DNA from: Spinacia oleracea
Taxonomy: Eukaryota > Streptophyta > Magnoliopsida > Caryophyllales > Amaranthaceae
Assembly: GCF_020520425.1 (NCBI RefSeq)
Contig: NC_079492.1
Span: 106,613,157-106,677,156, forward strand
Direction of reading: 5' to 3'
Length of the DNA: 64,000 nt
Part shown: piece by piece, positions 46,172 to 58,446 of the stretch
How the letters are laid out: each line of letters begins with the position of its first letter
Position numbering within the stretch: position 1 is the first letter of the stretch
Made by a program: the position numbers and the translations under genes
Notes under the pieces: generated by a model
Databases searched by the model: none
The model's input: only the letters and a program-made list of their open reading frames with translations
Told to the model about the DNA's origin: nothing

Positions 46172-46440
46172 CAGAGCGTGAGGGTTGGCCGTTGGTGGAG
46201 CCAACGGCCCTCCGATGCTTAAGTCAGTGTAGAGTAACATGAAATGAAACGAAATTGCGACAAGGAGGAGAAAGGAAAACAGGTTCAGAAGGAGTACTAG
46301 ACGACGTCGAGACGTATACATGTGTTCGCCATTCCTTCTAGATGCGTGTTCATGCTGGCATAGTGTCGTTACCTGCAAAACGAGATGATGACGTGAAGGT
46401 TGGCCGTTGGTGGAGCCAACGGCCCTCTGATGCCTAAGTT
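46172..46440. repeat. Duplicated hairpin region between gypsy B pol and antisense gene
   Basis: Two copies, about 215 bp apart, of a segment with a perfect 9-bp stem GGCCGTTGG/CCAACGGCC and 5-base loop (46187-46209 and 46402-46424). On the - strand each copy lies in a short frame ending in the shared peptide GPLAPPTAN. It sits between convergent transcription units. Confidence 0.8.
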
Positions 46441-46669
46441 AGTAATGATAATAATACGATTCGAAAAAGGAAGAAGTAAAAAAGACAGAGATGAGGGACT
46501 GAACTTCTTTTGTTTTTCGTAATTGCATTTTACCATGGTAACATCTGAGATGCTCTCAGGTTCGTAATACGTCATTCCCACACCGTTTATAGGGGTGTCG
46601 ACATAATAGCGATGGGTGCTAGAGTTCCTGTGTGTTAGGAAAAACTAGAAAAAGAAAAGATTCAAGTGT

Positions 46670-47738
46670 TCAGAAATGGTACAGTTTCAAGTGCGTCGCG
46701 TTACAGCTCCTTGGGATAGATGTACCGTCTTTATCAACCAGCTCGTATGCGCCATGACCTGTTCGTCTTATGATCTGGTAAGGACCTTCCCATGTCGGAG
46801 CCAACTTGCCGTGTCGAGGATCCTTCTTATTTGGAAAGACTTTGCGCAGAACCCAATCTCCTTGCTGAAATACTCGAACTCTCACATTCTTGTTGTAACT
46901 ATTCGCGACTGCTTGTTGGTAGGAAGTCATTCTGACCAATGCCGCTTCTCTGAGTTCGTCGACGGTATCGATGTCGTAGGCCAAGACTGAATCGTTCATT
47001 CCTGGTGCCATGAAACTGCTTCTTGTTGTGGGGAACTCGACTTCGGGAGGGATGACTGCCTCACAACCAAAGACTAAGGAGAAAGGAGTATGATTAGTCG
47101 CCGTCTTGGGTGTTGTCCTGTCAGCCCAAAGGATCATAGGTAATTCGTCTGCCCATCTTCCTTTGGCGTCGTCAAGGCGCTTCTTGAGGTTGTTGATGAT
47201 GATTTTTGCTAGACTCGTCTTGGCCATTTTCTTGAGGGTACCTTGGTGTTGAGGTGTGCAAGGTGATGTTGTACCTCCTGCAAAATTCTTTGGTTTTGTT
47301 GCTGATGAACTGAGAACCGTTGTCGTAGACGATCTCGGAAGGGATACCGAACCGACTAAGGACATTTCGCTTTATGAATGAGATGACCTCAGTATCTCGA
47401 ACTCGTTTGAATGCTTCCGCTTCGATCCACTTGGAGAAGTAATCAGTCATTGCCAACATGAAGACGCGCTACCCTGATGCTTGTGGTAAGGGTCCCACTA
47501 TGTCCATCCCCCACTTCATGAAGGGCCAAGGGGACAAGATGTCACAAGGTTGGTGAGAGATGGATGCGAACCGCTGGTAAGAGTCGCATTTCCTGGCAAA
47601 GGCAATTGCGTCTTTCTTCATGGTGGGCCAATAATATCCCATGGTAAGAGTTTTGTGGGCTAAGCTTCTTCCTCCGGCGTGGTTTCCACATTCGCCATCA
47701 TGTATGTTGCACAATGTCGACTCGATCTCGTATCCCAT
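46670..47738 (-). pseudogene. Gypsy B integrase
   Basis: Last part of pol. The zinc-binding module reads HDGECGNHAGG then KCDSYQRF, where the second Cys expected in CxxC is Tyr. The catalytic core has KWGMDIVGPLP (first Asp), YDNGSQF (second Asp) and YPQENGQDE (Glu). The C-terminal module (GDWVLRKVFPNKK, GKLAPTWEGPYQIIRR) ends at the stop 46670-46672. Breaks: TAG at 47469-47471 in a Gln position, and a frameshift near 47215; another frameshift near 47740 separates it from RNase H. The three acidic residues remain, but no functional protein could be made. Confidence 0.9.
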
Positions 47739-47739
47739 G

Positions 47740-48933
47740 GATTAAGATGAATCTAGAAGCTTTCATGCAGAAGGATTTTTCGTGGGTGACTCCAGGTGGG
47801 ATGGTATGGTGTTTGAGCCAGTGTATGTAGGGGTCGCGCCATGAAGGCACTTGAGTTAGTGGAGCTTGTTCGGTGATGGGTAGGTTATCTTTGGTGATGG
47901 TTGGGTACATTAAATGGACTACGGGGATGGTGGTGAACTTGGGTTTGATATTTGAGCCAAGGTTGGCTAAGGCGTCAGCCTGGGTGTTCTGATCTCTTGG
48001 TATTTGTTGTAGGGTGCATGAGTCGAACTTGTTGACGAGCCTTTTCGCTATTTCCAAGTAAGCTTGCATCTTTGAGTCCTTTGCTGCATACGAACCGTTA
48101 ATCTGACTGATAATCAATAATGAATCACAACGTACCTCGAGTCGGCGGATACTCATGTCGAGTGCTAGTGATAATCCCAGGATCAAGGCTTCGTATTCCG
48201 CCTCGTTGTTGGTAGCTTTGAACTCGCAACAGACAGACTGTACTATGGTGTCCCCTTGTGGCGACTTTAGCACAATGCCTAGGCCTGTCCCCCGTATGTT
48301 GGAGGAGCCATCAGTATGCAGAGTCCATGTCGATGAGAGTCCACCATCGGTTAGTATGTTGATTTCTTGGCCGACTTCGTGTTGGAGGCTTGGGTTGAAG
48401 TTAACCACAAAATCTGCTAGAGCTTGTGACTTGATGGCTGTGTGAGGTTCGTACTTGTTATCGTAACAACCTAATTGTATTGTCCATTTGGACATCCTGC
48501 CAGATAACTAGGGTTTCCTCATGATTGACTTCATGGGATAGTTAGTTCTAACAGTTATAGGAAGACATTCAAAATAAGGGCGCAATTTAACGGAAGCAAC
48601 AAGTAATGCAAGGAGAAGTTTTTCAAGATGGGAGTACCTCATTTCGGCGCTAAGTAGAGACTTACTGATGTAGTAAACAGGTACCTGTCTGTCGTCTTCT
48701 TCTAGTACTAGTACTGCGCTGATGGTCGACTCTGTGACTGCAAGGTATATCTGTAGTTCTTCATTGTCTTTTGGCTTGGACAGTAGCGGAGGGTTCGACA
48801 GGTACTGCTTGAGTTGTTGTAATGCAGCTTTATGTCGATCGGTCCAACTGAACTTCTCGTTCTTCCTGAGGATGTCGTAGAATAATTTGCACTTGTCGGA
48901 CGACCAGGAGATGAAGCGGTTGAGAGCAGCCAC
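47740..48933 (-). pseudogene. Gypsy B RNase H and second (archaeal-type) RNase H
   Basis: First unit (48933-48508): RNase H after RT, with ELQIYLAVTESTISAVLV, VPVYYISKSL and EMRYSHLEKLLLAL. Second unit (48495-47740): a separate RNase H fold with LHTDGSSNIRGTGLGIVL, NNEAEYEALI and LEVRCDSLL, keeping the D-E-D acids. This double arrangement is known from the Tat lineage. A TAG at 48508-48510 stands where Gln is expected between the two; the frame is otherwise continuous. Confidence 0.88.
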
Positions 48934-49786
48934 TCTGCCTGCTAACCTTTGTACATTCTTTTGATTTCGAGGTGATTATAGGTTGATGATGGCACAGATC
49001 TGGTCAAGACTTGCTTCGATGCCTCTTTGAGTAACCATGTAACCTAAGAACTTCCCAGAGGAGACTCCGAACGAGCACTTGGTGGGGTTGAGCTTCATGT
49101 TGTATTCTCGTAGTACGTCGAAGGCTTGTTGGAGATGTGAGATGTGATCTGAGGATTTCTTAGACTTTACCAACATGTCGTCAATGTAGACTTCCATCGT
49201 GTCGCCTAGCTGTTTTCTGAACATTTTGTTAACTAGGCGTTGGTAGGTGACACCAGCGTTTCTTAATCCGAACGGCATGACTTTGTAACAATAGGTTCCT
49301 CGCTCCGTGATGAAGGCATTTTTCTCCTGATCTTCCGGGTGCATCAGAATCTGGTTGTACCCATTGAACGCATCCATAAATGTGAGCATTTCATGCCCTG
49401 CGGTAGCATCAACCATGGCGTCGATATGGGGTAAGGGAAAGGAATCCTTGGGGAATGCTTTGTTGATGTCGGTGAAATCTATGCAGACACGCCATTTCCC
49501 GTTCTTCTTTCTGACTACGACGACATTGGCCAACCAATCGGTATATTTGACTTCTCTGATTTTTTCCGGTATCCAATAGTTGCTGAACTTCGTCGTTGAT
49601 GATTTGGTTGCGTTCTGGAGCGAACTTCCGCCGTTTCTGTTTAACGGGCTTGTGATGTGGGTCAACACTTAGTTTGTGAATGATGACGTCTGGACTGATG
49701 CCTGGCATATCATCGTGGGACCATGCGAAGCAATCTGCGTTGGCTTTGAGAAATGTGATGAGTTCCGACCTGATGTCGTCGGGCAC
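48934..49786 (-). pseudogene. Gypsy B reverse transcriptase
   Basis: The frame from 49786 has ADCFAWSHDDMPGISPDV and KPVKQKRRKF; after a frameshift near 49565 the core follows with KKNGKWRVCIDFTDINKAFP, FMDAFNGYNQI, VMPFGLRNAGVTYQR and the catalytic YIDDMLVKSK. A TAA at 48976-48978, again in a likely Gln codon, separates it from RNase H. All RT motifs are present; only the frameshift and stops inactivate it. Confidence 0.92.
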
Positions 49787-50422
49787 GTCGCATCCAATAA
49801 AAACGACTTCTTCTGGTTTCGCAGGATCTAAGATGACTTCGTCAAGCTGCTCGGACTTGGGCTCTTTGTAGCCTGCTGGGTCAGAACTGGACTGTAGTTT
49901 CTATAATGAGGATTTATTGGTGGCTGAGGGCTTTAAAGCTGCCTTGTCACATTCTTTGGACTCTTGCTGATCTCCTTTGATTTCCTGAACCCCCCATCGA
50001 GTTGGGAATTTGATGGTTTGATGGTATGTCGAGGGGATGGCTTTCATGTCGTGGATCCAGGGCCTGCCCAAGATAATGTTGTAAGACGAAGGGCAATCAA
50101 TAAGACAAAACTTTACCTGTTGGTTGATTCCTTGAGCGTAAACAGGTAAGGTGACTTCTCCGAAGGTGGTCTTTGCCTCGCCGCTAAATCCTATCAGCAC
50201 GGTGAATTTTTTGACGACATCTGTATCTGGGTTGAGCCCCATCTCTTTGAGGGCGTCGAGCATCATCACATTGGTTGAGCTGCCATTGTCGACTAGGACT
50301 CGCTTGATCATGCAGTTTCCAATAGGAATGGATATCACCAAGCCATCGTGATGTTTGTCCGAGATGTCCCCTGCATCAGATTCATCAAAAGATATAGGGG
50401 TTAGATACTTCGCGGCTATGGC
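49787..50422 (-). pseudogene. Gypsy B protease
   Basis: A retropepsin-like domain with the active-site stretch RVLVDNGSSTNVMML (DNGS in place of the common DTGA/DSGA) and the second landmark NIILGRPWIHDM. It is in the same frame as gag upstream and RT downstream, interrupted only by TGA at 50423-50425 and TAG at 49901-49903. Confidence 0.88.
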
Positions 50423-50964
50423 TCAGGCCGGTCTGTCTATCTCATTCTCTTGAGCATGCCTCTTCGCTGCAGAATAAGTCAAACCACAAATGTCAGAACC
50501 TCCAGCAATGAAATTTACAGTTTTAGTATGAGGAGGAGGTGGAGGAGGTCGAGATGGAGAGTTAGAGTTGTCTTTGTTGACGATACCACGGGCTTTGTCT
50601 GACATGAAGTCTTTGAGGTATCCGTTCTTCAATAAGTAGGCTACTTCTCTCCTTAATACAACGCAGTCGTTGGTGGTGTGACCGATGTTGGCATGGAAAC
50701 CACACCATTTTGAGGGATCCTTCTTTGATTCGGGTTTGCTGGACTTTGGTGGCAACTGCACCGCTTTCTCCATCTTCGAGAGGTGGTTCATCAGCCCTAC
50801 AGTGTCAACAAAAAAAAAAATCGTTAATCCTTGGAGGCAAGTCTGGGCTTTCTTCCAGTCGGAGTCGTCGTCTTCTTCCACCACTCCTAAATGTTGAGGT
50901 CGAGAATAAGGGGCAGCACGATCACTGTTTCTCTTGGGGTAGGGCAATCGCCTGTCCGTCTTGG
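50423..50964 (-). pseudogene. Gypsy B gag, C-terminal part with zinc knuckle
   Basis: This part of gag lies left of CACTA-2. It includes KWCGFHANIGHTTNDC, a Tat-type knuckle (C-x2-H ... H-x4-C), followed by LRREVAYLLKNGYLKDF, typical of this lineage. The frame runs from the CACTA-2 insertion at 50967 down to the stop at 50423. Confidence 0.85.
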
Positions 50965-50967
50965 TGT
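50965..50967. repeat. Target-site duplication TGT of CACTA-2, left copy
   Basis: TGT recurs at 59246-59248. Confidence 0.88.
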
Positions 50968-51460
50968 CACTACTACAAAATCACCTTTATAAGTCGCCCT
51001 TTTAGAGTCGCCTCAAATTAATGTGCGACACCAAAACATTTAGAGTCCCATTTTATATAACAGGCGACACATAAAGTTGCTAGCAGATATTCCAAAGGGA
51101 CTAGCGTGTCGCGCGTGTTTTAAAATGGGACTCTAAATGATTTGGTGTCGCACATTAGTAACAGGCGACACCTATTTCTTAAAAATTCTCTTTTCCACAT
51201 TTTTTCTAAAATAAAATTAAATACTTCCAGTGTCGCCTGTGTTCAAAAATTAGACTCTAAAAGTTTTGGTGTCGCACATTGATAACAGGCGACACCTATT
51301 TAATTTTTAATAATGAAATGAAATACTTCTAGTGTCGCTTGTGATATAAAATGGGACTCTAAAAGTGTTGCTGTCTCACTTTAAAACAAGCGACAACTAT
51401 CCCTCCTTAATTTAATTTTTTTTTCTTCTTAAAAATTCATACGAAATAGTTTTAGTGCCG
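50968..51460. repeat. CACTA-2 left terminal and sub-terminal repeats
   Basis: About a dozen GTGTCGC(C/A), GGCGACAC or related motifs in both orientations, spaced about 20-60 bp. Confidence 0.85.
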
Positions 51461-52746
51461 CCTGTTAATTATTCTAAGAAATAATAAACAATAATATATT
51501 AGAATTTCTAGCATACATTACATTAAAAAAAAACAATTAAAAAATAAAATTGGGGGATTAAAACCCGAGAAACTAATTAAAAAATTAATTTTTTGCGGAG
51601 CGAATATTTACTAAACATTTTCCCATCAACAAAACTAAAGATTTCCTAAAATTTTATAAGGAATTGAACTCGGGCTTAACCTACTCTCAATCCTCTCCTA
51701 ATAATCCCGTCGTTCTCACACAAACCCCAGTCATCATCTTCCTTCCCCAAATAATCTTTCTCTCGTAATTCATCATCTCACAACAATTTTTCTCTCCTAA
51801 AACCTCTCGTAATCCCGCAGTTCTCACAAGGTCACAACCGGTCATCCTCCCTCAAGATCAATTCGAGCAGTATGTTCATCATCTCACAAGCGCGCAATAA
51901 CTTCTGGTTTTCTACGGAAAGCAAACACAACAAAAAAGGTAAGGGACTTCTTTAATTCGTAAAACTTCTATAAAATTGAAGTATTCATCTTTATTGTCTG
52001 TGTTTATTATCTAAAAATTATGAATTTATATGATTAAATTGGGTATTTTTTTCATCAACTGTTTTTTTATCTAAAAATTATTGAATTGATATGATTAAAT
52101 TAAGTTTTAGATTAGAATAGACTTGTATACGATGGGTGTATAGGTGTTGATGGGTCGATGGTGGATGAGCTAATTGAGACCCTTAAGAGGTGAAGAATCT
52201 GCCTTCTTTTCGATTTTGTTTGGTGTTCAAAAGGTGTTTGATGAAATTCTTGTGAGAGGTTTCGTGTTTCTTTTTGTTGTTGATACATTTGATCCTGTGG
52301 AAGTTTGTATAACATTGATTTGTTCTATAATTAATGCCCAAAGTTTGTGTCTTGGACACCTTGAAAAAGCGTTGGTGACAACTAATTCTGGATGGAAAGA
52401 GTAATAATATTTCCATCAAAACTTCCAGATGTTGTAGTAATAGGATTGGTATCTGGAGATTAGATTTTGGTTAATAAATGCTCATTTTTAGGGGAAGATT
52501 TGTGTAAGTGCTAGTTGTGCATTGCTTTAGAATGTAGACCTATTGACATGAGTAGAAGAGTTATGGTAGTGCCTGGTAGGATACTTGCTTTTACGGAGTA
52601 CAATGACATTTTGTCTGGGTGGCTGATAGTGGAGCACAAGTAATTTAGTGACTGCAATGACATGAAGAGTATTACAACGGAATTTCAGCACTATTTCTTT
52701 TTGTGTTAACTATAACTAATGTTTATATCTAATAGAGGTGACAGAT
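51461..52746 (+). other. CACTA-2 interior, left; no gene recognised
   Basis: A CT-rich stretch (51690-51850) could be a leader; short frames only. Confidence 0.45.
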
Positions 52747-53216
52747 GTAATATCCCGAATATTTTATGTAGTAAAGTTTGGTATATATTTTCGGTCTTGG
52801 ATTTACACAGGGATCTTCATATCCCAGTGTCTGGTTTGAGTTTTAGGATTAAAATGACTAATCAAGAGTTAAGCTTAAAAGATGTAGGACAAGCCGTTTT
52901 AAGAGAGTCTCTCTTTCTATGTGTTAGTTATGTGCTACTTGTGATGTGATTATGTGACTAGTTTAGAGTTCGGGGACGAACTCCTTTTTAAGGGGGATAG
53001 AATGTAATATCCCGAATATTTTATGTAGTAAAGTTTAGTATATATTTTCGTTTTTTTAAAAAAAAAAAAAGTCTTTAATTAGCGTTTGAAATTAAAGTCA
53101 CAAAGTTTTTCTAACTTAAGTTCCGGGAAAAACTTCTTTTAAAGAGGGTATATTTAATAATCTATATCTTTCTAATTTTAAGTTTCGGGACGAAACTTCT
53201 TTTAAGGGGGATAGAT
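52747..53216 (+). repeat. Fragmented gypsy LTR starts and polypurine tracts
   Basis: TGTAATATCCCGAATATTTT occurs at about 52747 and again at about 53004. The second copy is preceded by GGGGACGAACTCC...AAGGGGGATAG, a gypsy polypurine tract. Two more tract-like copies follow (about 53121-53152 and 53184-53216), the last directly before the LTR at 53217. Confidence 0.75.
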
Positions 53217-54747
53217 TGTAATACCCCAATATTTTATAATTTTGTAAAATATATTTTATAGTCAAACTATAATTATATCCGTTTTTAGCTAGTCTCTTTT
53301 AATATTTTCAGAAGTTTAAAAACGCTATTTTAAAATTAGTAGGACTCTTATTACGAGTACCTATATATAACCCATTAACCCTAAATATCTGGCCGTCCTA
53401 TTCTATCTTTGCTTCTTCCGCCTTCTCGTTTCTATGGTTCTACGTGTAGACTTTTAGATCAAATCAAGTTTTGATCTTTTCTCCAATATCACTGTACATA
53501 TGATATTCATGTAAGACCCACTAATCTTCTTTATCAAATCCATTTTTGTTTTCGATTGTTAATCTCCATAAGCCTTTTATAAAAATATTCCATCATGTTC
53601 CATGGGATGATCTCATCATCTCAAATTTGTTAATGCTTTTGTCAAACCCATATACTTCATTACTTCTTGTCAACATTGCGTATCCACCACCGCCGTTCGT
53701 ATCTAATCAGCTCTTCCAACTATCGTGTGTCGTGGGTGGCGATGTATTGTGAATTTGTGATATTAGTATTATCACGTCGGATGGTAATCACGCTTAGTCC
53801 CTCTTAATTGTTTGTGTATATTATTAGTTGTAATCACGTGCACTAAGACCTACTAATTATTCGTTATATTACTCCGTAGACCGTAGTTATCATGTGTAGT
53901 CAAACGTCATTGATTTCTTGGAGTTGTTTGTTGCATCTTGTATGGATTCTAAGTTTTATATTGTATTACTATGTGACGATATTGCGTTGCGTATTAACCA
54001 TTGCTCACATTGTTGATTTGGTTTCTTTAAATCATATTGTATTATATATTAATCATAGATGTTATCTTATTAGAATAGATAGTAAAACTTATAATTTGTT
54101 TGTTAATTGTTTTCCTAATTAGCTTTCCATGTTATTTGATTTCATATAGTTATTTGACCGAGCCTTGAGTTTTACTGATGATAAATTTTGTCAATTGATT
54201 TCATGCAGTAAGCAATTTATGTAGCTTGAGCATCATTCATTCGAATACTATTTTTGACTTGTCGGGTTCAATTTGGTAGAGGGTCATAAGATTCGATTGT
54301 GGCGTGTACATGGTTAAACAGGTGATCATTATAAAACTATTAAAATTATTGGTTGGTAAATCGTCTTAGGAAGGATCCTCTAAGGTGTTGATATTCGGTG
54401 GAATAGCACAATGTGCTTATTATTTTAGTCGGAGCTAACTAGCACGACCTAGGCTTATTCTACTCCTTTGAGTTAAAAACACTCACTGGGAGGGTGTGCA
54501 CACTTAAGGACTAAGACCTATTTGGTGGTTACATCCAATAGTCCAATATTATTGGGTGGTGGACTAGATCCACATTTTTCTGGTGGTTACATCCAATAGT
54601 TCAATATATACTATTGGGTGGTGGACTCGATCCACATCTCTATAATGGTAAACTTATAAGAAATTAACAATAAACCCTTGTTACTTATGGTTATAGGTAC
54701 TAGTTTTATAAGAATTGTTCATCAATTTGTACTTATGTGTTTGTTAA

Positions 54748-54826
<79 letters not shown>

Positions 54827-55246
54827 GTCTGGTTATTCAATAAGCGATGATTACTCAGCTTTTGCTGACGTGTGTGTTTATTTGTTATGTGTGTTTGCGG
54901 CCATGTCTTTTTCTTATGGTGGCCCTGCGATGATCCTTTTGGAATTTGTCCTCTATGGTGAGCAGTCAAGATTGACTGGAGCAGATTGATCGTGAAGGAT
55001 GCAGTTACAAGTTAAAGGAGTTCCAGTATTATCGTTTATTCTTGTATGACAGTTTAGTGTTTTTCAGTTGTAAATAGACCACCTAGTAACCGAGTTGTAA
55101 TAGTTTAAGTTTTGTAAGCCTTAGCACTTGACAATGTGGTCAAGTGTGGCGGTGATACCTCCGATTTAGGTGTAAGCTTCCGCAATGTTATTATAAAGTC
55201 TTTTATATTCTTATTTATTTATAGTTAGTAAATCGGGGGTGTTACA
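53217..55246 (+). repeat. Gypsy (chromovirus-like) LTR inside CACTA-2
   Basis: About 2030 bp from TGTAATACCCC to GGGGGTGTTACA, an inverted-end pair usual for chromovirus LTRs such as Tekay/Del. A CTATATATAACC box near 53360 may be its promoter. It is preceded by a polypurine tract and followed by ACAGAGCTTTAG, part of the Met-tRNA site. Inside: a ~58-bp tandem duplication (54522-54640) and an ATT microsatellite. Confidence 0.75.
54748..54823. repeat. (ATT)25 microsatellite
   Basis: Uninterrupted trinucleotide run inside the LTR. Confidence 0.95.
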
Positions 55247-57989
55247 ACAGAGCTTTAGTAATTGATGTCTAAAAGTTGTTGAAGGCTCGAAGGAGCAGGT
55301 TAATCATTTCTTCTGGTTATGCATTCTGGAGCTTGTATCAGGGAAAGAGTTATGACTTAGGAATTAATCAATGAATTAGTATGGTCTATTACTAAAGCTA
55401 TGGTTATTCAAATAACTGATTCTAATCAGAAGAAACAAGACTACAAGATTATTGTCATAACAAAAATCTATATAGTGTCATTTGATTGGGTTTGCGACTT
55501 TATGGATCAGTTTTTATTTAGAAGTTGTTGCCTCTGGTTCAGAACTTTCTTCTTTCTAGCTCTAGTTTGTACCGTCTGACATTTTGTGTTGCCGTAATCA
55601 TGTAGATACCGGTTGAGGTCTAAGTTTGACATTGAGCACATGGGAGATAGATTCTTGCCTGAGGTGAAATATATTTAGAAGCAACTTAGCTATCATAAAA
55701 TGCTTGTTGTGTTCTTTATTGTCCAATGCCCGAGTCTCCTACTTATCCACAATCACTGAAATGGTTTATGCTAGGGAAATGCATGGATTTACTGTGTTGT
55801 TTTTCAGCTACTAAAAAGGTAGATTGTAAAGCTACTTTTGATATGAACATATACCGTTAAAGAGATGAGTCTGATAATACAATTTTTTCATGGATTAAGT
55901 TTTAAGGAGACAAAGGTAGAGTTGTATTTCAGAAATCATGTTGTCTGAGTAATCTAACCTTAATCTTGACACTGTTCGAAATCATGTTACCTGAGTAATC
56001 TAACCTTAATCTTGACAATGTCCAGGCTTTCTGGTGTGAATTAACGGAATACATTTGTTGTTAGATCCCATTCTCCCTCGTCAACTACTTTGGGATACAT
56101 ATATTGCTGAAGGTGATGCACTGCCTGATTTTCTCGTGTACATAGCAGCCAGTTTAATTTTCACTGTAAGTTGACTTTCTTAGATTATCTTCCTAACACA
56201 CAAGTCCAAATATTTTATAGAGTGGAGACTGAAACTGAAATGTTTGTGGCTGGTATCAGTACTACTTTTCCCTGCATCGAAATCTAGTATGCTCATAGAG
56301 TCATATATAGAGCCCCTGTTTCATACTGAATAAAATAAATTGATTTTGCTTGTCAGTTGTCAATCTTCTGACTTCATTTTCTGGTATATGAACTGCTAAA
56401 CTCGTGATAATTGGCTAAACATCAGGCACTCCAGTGATCGTGAAATTGTTGTTATTTTTCTGGTGGCTTACCTTCCCTACATGATGGCTATAGTAAGTAT
56501 TTCTCATACATGATAGCTAAGAGAGTAGACTAAGTCTCTAGTTTAGATAGGCTTCTGCAACTATATATATTCCCCCGCTGCTATGTGTTGCTTCTGTTTC
56601 GATTCTATGTATTCTGGCAACCAAAAAGAAGCGGAGAAAGCCTTAGTGGATGACCCACCTTTAGGGCGAGAGATCACCAGTTCAATCTTTTATGTCCTCA
56701 CTCGAGGATTTCCATCTTTCTCAATTCTTGACTTATCGTCCATCCACTATTCTAGCACTATCCTTAAGTGCAGTGTTACTGCTTTCCTTATCAAGACAAT
56801 TCTACTGAATATGTGAATTCTACTCCTCTCCGCTCAAAAAGCTATAATTTTAATAGGATTGCTCTGATATAAGAAGGGTGTTCTTGTACAGTTCAATAGT
56901 GTGCCTGTTTGCCTTTAAGTATTTGAAGGCTGTGATGATATGCTACTAAGCGTACTATCATGTAATTAGCATCTCTGACTATCTCATTTATTGCATTTGG
57001 AGGATTGTTTTAATTGCTGTCAAACTTTACGAGTATCCAGTTATCTACAAATTCACTGACTGAACTTAGAATGTTGCTTAGTTTAAACCTTCTGAGGCGC
57101 AATTGTGAAATAATATGACCTCACTTCATTTATACAAGAGTTGAATTGCTGTCAAATTATGTACTACTGTAGGAAGTATCGAATTTCACACTGACCAAAT
57201 TTAGCGCTTCATTAGTAAAAACTTGAAATTAAGTTGATATTATGTTACCCTATGGCTTTAAGGTAAAGGAAACACTAAGAAAAAACTCACAGGCCCTTTG
57301 TAACGGTAAGATTACCATTCGATTGTGTCAACTTCTACAAAAGAGAATAGATGGATATCAGTTCCCGCAGGTATTTACACAAGGTCGTGTTGAATTGTAC
57401 AAGAGTTGCATGAAAATGGTAAAACATGATTTAAAACCACAAAACTAGAGAAATCTGGGCACATAATTGTTTAGTGACAAGAATACCAGACATGCAAAAT
57501 TTCTATAAAATTGCTAGAAGAAATTGACATTCATCAACAGTAAATTATATGCTAGAGATAGTTACTTTGAGCTGAGTTTGCAGTTGTATAGCTCTCAAAA
57601 TGAATTTTAGGTTAAAAACCAGTGTCCTGCAATGTCAAAGTTGATAAGCATATGTACACAAAACTTGATTCTCAAATTATATACAACCAGAAGAAACTAT
57701 AAATTCTAGACTTTTAGAAATAGTATTTGTACCTGTTAGCATATCGGTACCTGTTGGCATACCGGCCTGTTGCTACTCTTAAACACAAGTAGTACCTGTT
57801 GACAGACTTATTCTTTCTTTCTTCAAGCATAAGCTTTCTTTCTTTCTTATTACACAAGTAGTACATGTTGGCAGACCTGTTGCCCTGTTGGCAGATGTGT
57901 TGCTACTCTGTTTTTCCTCAAAATTTGATTTCTGTAACTGTACCATGTACCTGCTACTTGCTATTGTTAGTGACAAATTAATTGTGCTC
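55247..57989 (+). other. CACTA-2 interior, centre; no gene recognised
   Basis: Short frames only; local repeats of CCTGTTGGCA and ACACAAGTAGTAC near 57730-57910. Confidence 0.45.
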
Positions 57990-58446
57990 ATGTTTAGGAG
58001 TTATCGGACTTGGCAAGCCAACAACAAAGGATCTCGAAAGTCTCTAAGATGGAAAGAAATTATAGTAAGATTTAATTAGTTTGATTATTATTTTTACCGT
58101 AATTTATTCATATACATGTTATTCTTTAATTTAATGTGGTATTATATTTGTATCTTAGTGTTCTCGCGAACCGGAAATGCTTGAATGTGGCTATTTCGTC
58201 ATGAAGTACATGTATCAAATAGTTTTACTTGGATTACAAAGTATTAGTAATGTGGAAGAGATATGTGTACATGTATTATTATTTTATCTCAGTTGTTACT
58301 ATGTATGCGCTAGCTTTTATCTAAACATTACTAATTAATACATTATTTTGTTGAAGTGCAGATATTTTCTCCAAACCCGTACACTCAAGAGGAGATCGAT
58401 GATGTTCGAGAAAAAAGGAGTAGATATTTTATTAGTAGTTGTTTGT
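57990..58446 (+). pseudogene. Ulp1/C48 peptidase C-terminal remnant in CACTA-2
   Basis: Three short coding pieces separated by GT-AG introns. The first (57990-58070) ends RKSLRWKEII. The second (from about 58159) reads CSREPEMLECGYFVMKYMYQIV. The last (from about 58362) reads IFSPNPYTQEEIDDVREKR and stops by 58446. The middle piece is the C-terminal core of plant TE-encoded Ulp1-type SUMO peptidases, with the likely catalytic Cys in ECGYFVM. The upstream half with His and Asp is not visible, so it is at best a fragment. Confidence 0.7.

Noticed and set aside
46163-46581. Two short frames with hydrophobic stretches as membrane peptides
   Set aside because: No evidence of expression; the shared ending is also explained by the DNA hairpin repeat. 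Reported as an observation only.
54678-54989. 103-codon frame with poly-Tyr and its - strand poly-Asn partner
   Set aside because: Translation of an ATT microsatellite inside an LTR.
56583-57448. Short + strand frames in the centre of CACTA-2 as captured genes
   Set aside because: No recognisable domain, splice structure or composition; could not be supported.
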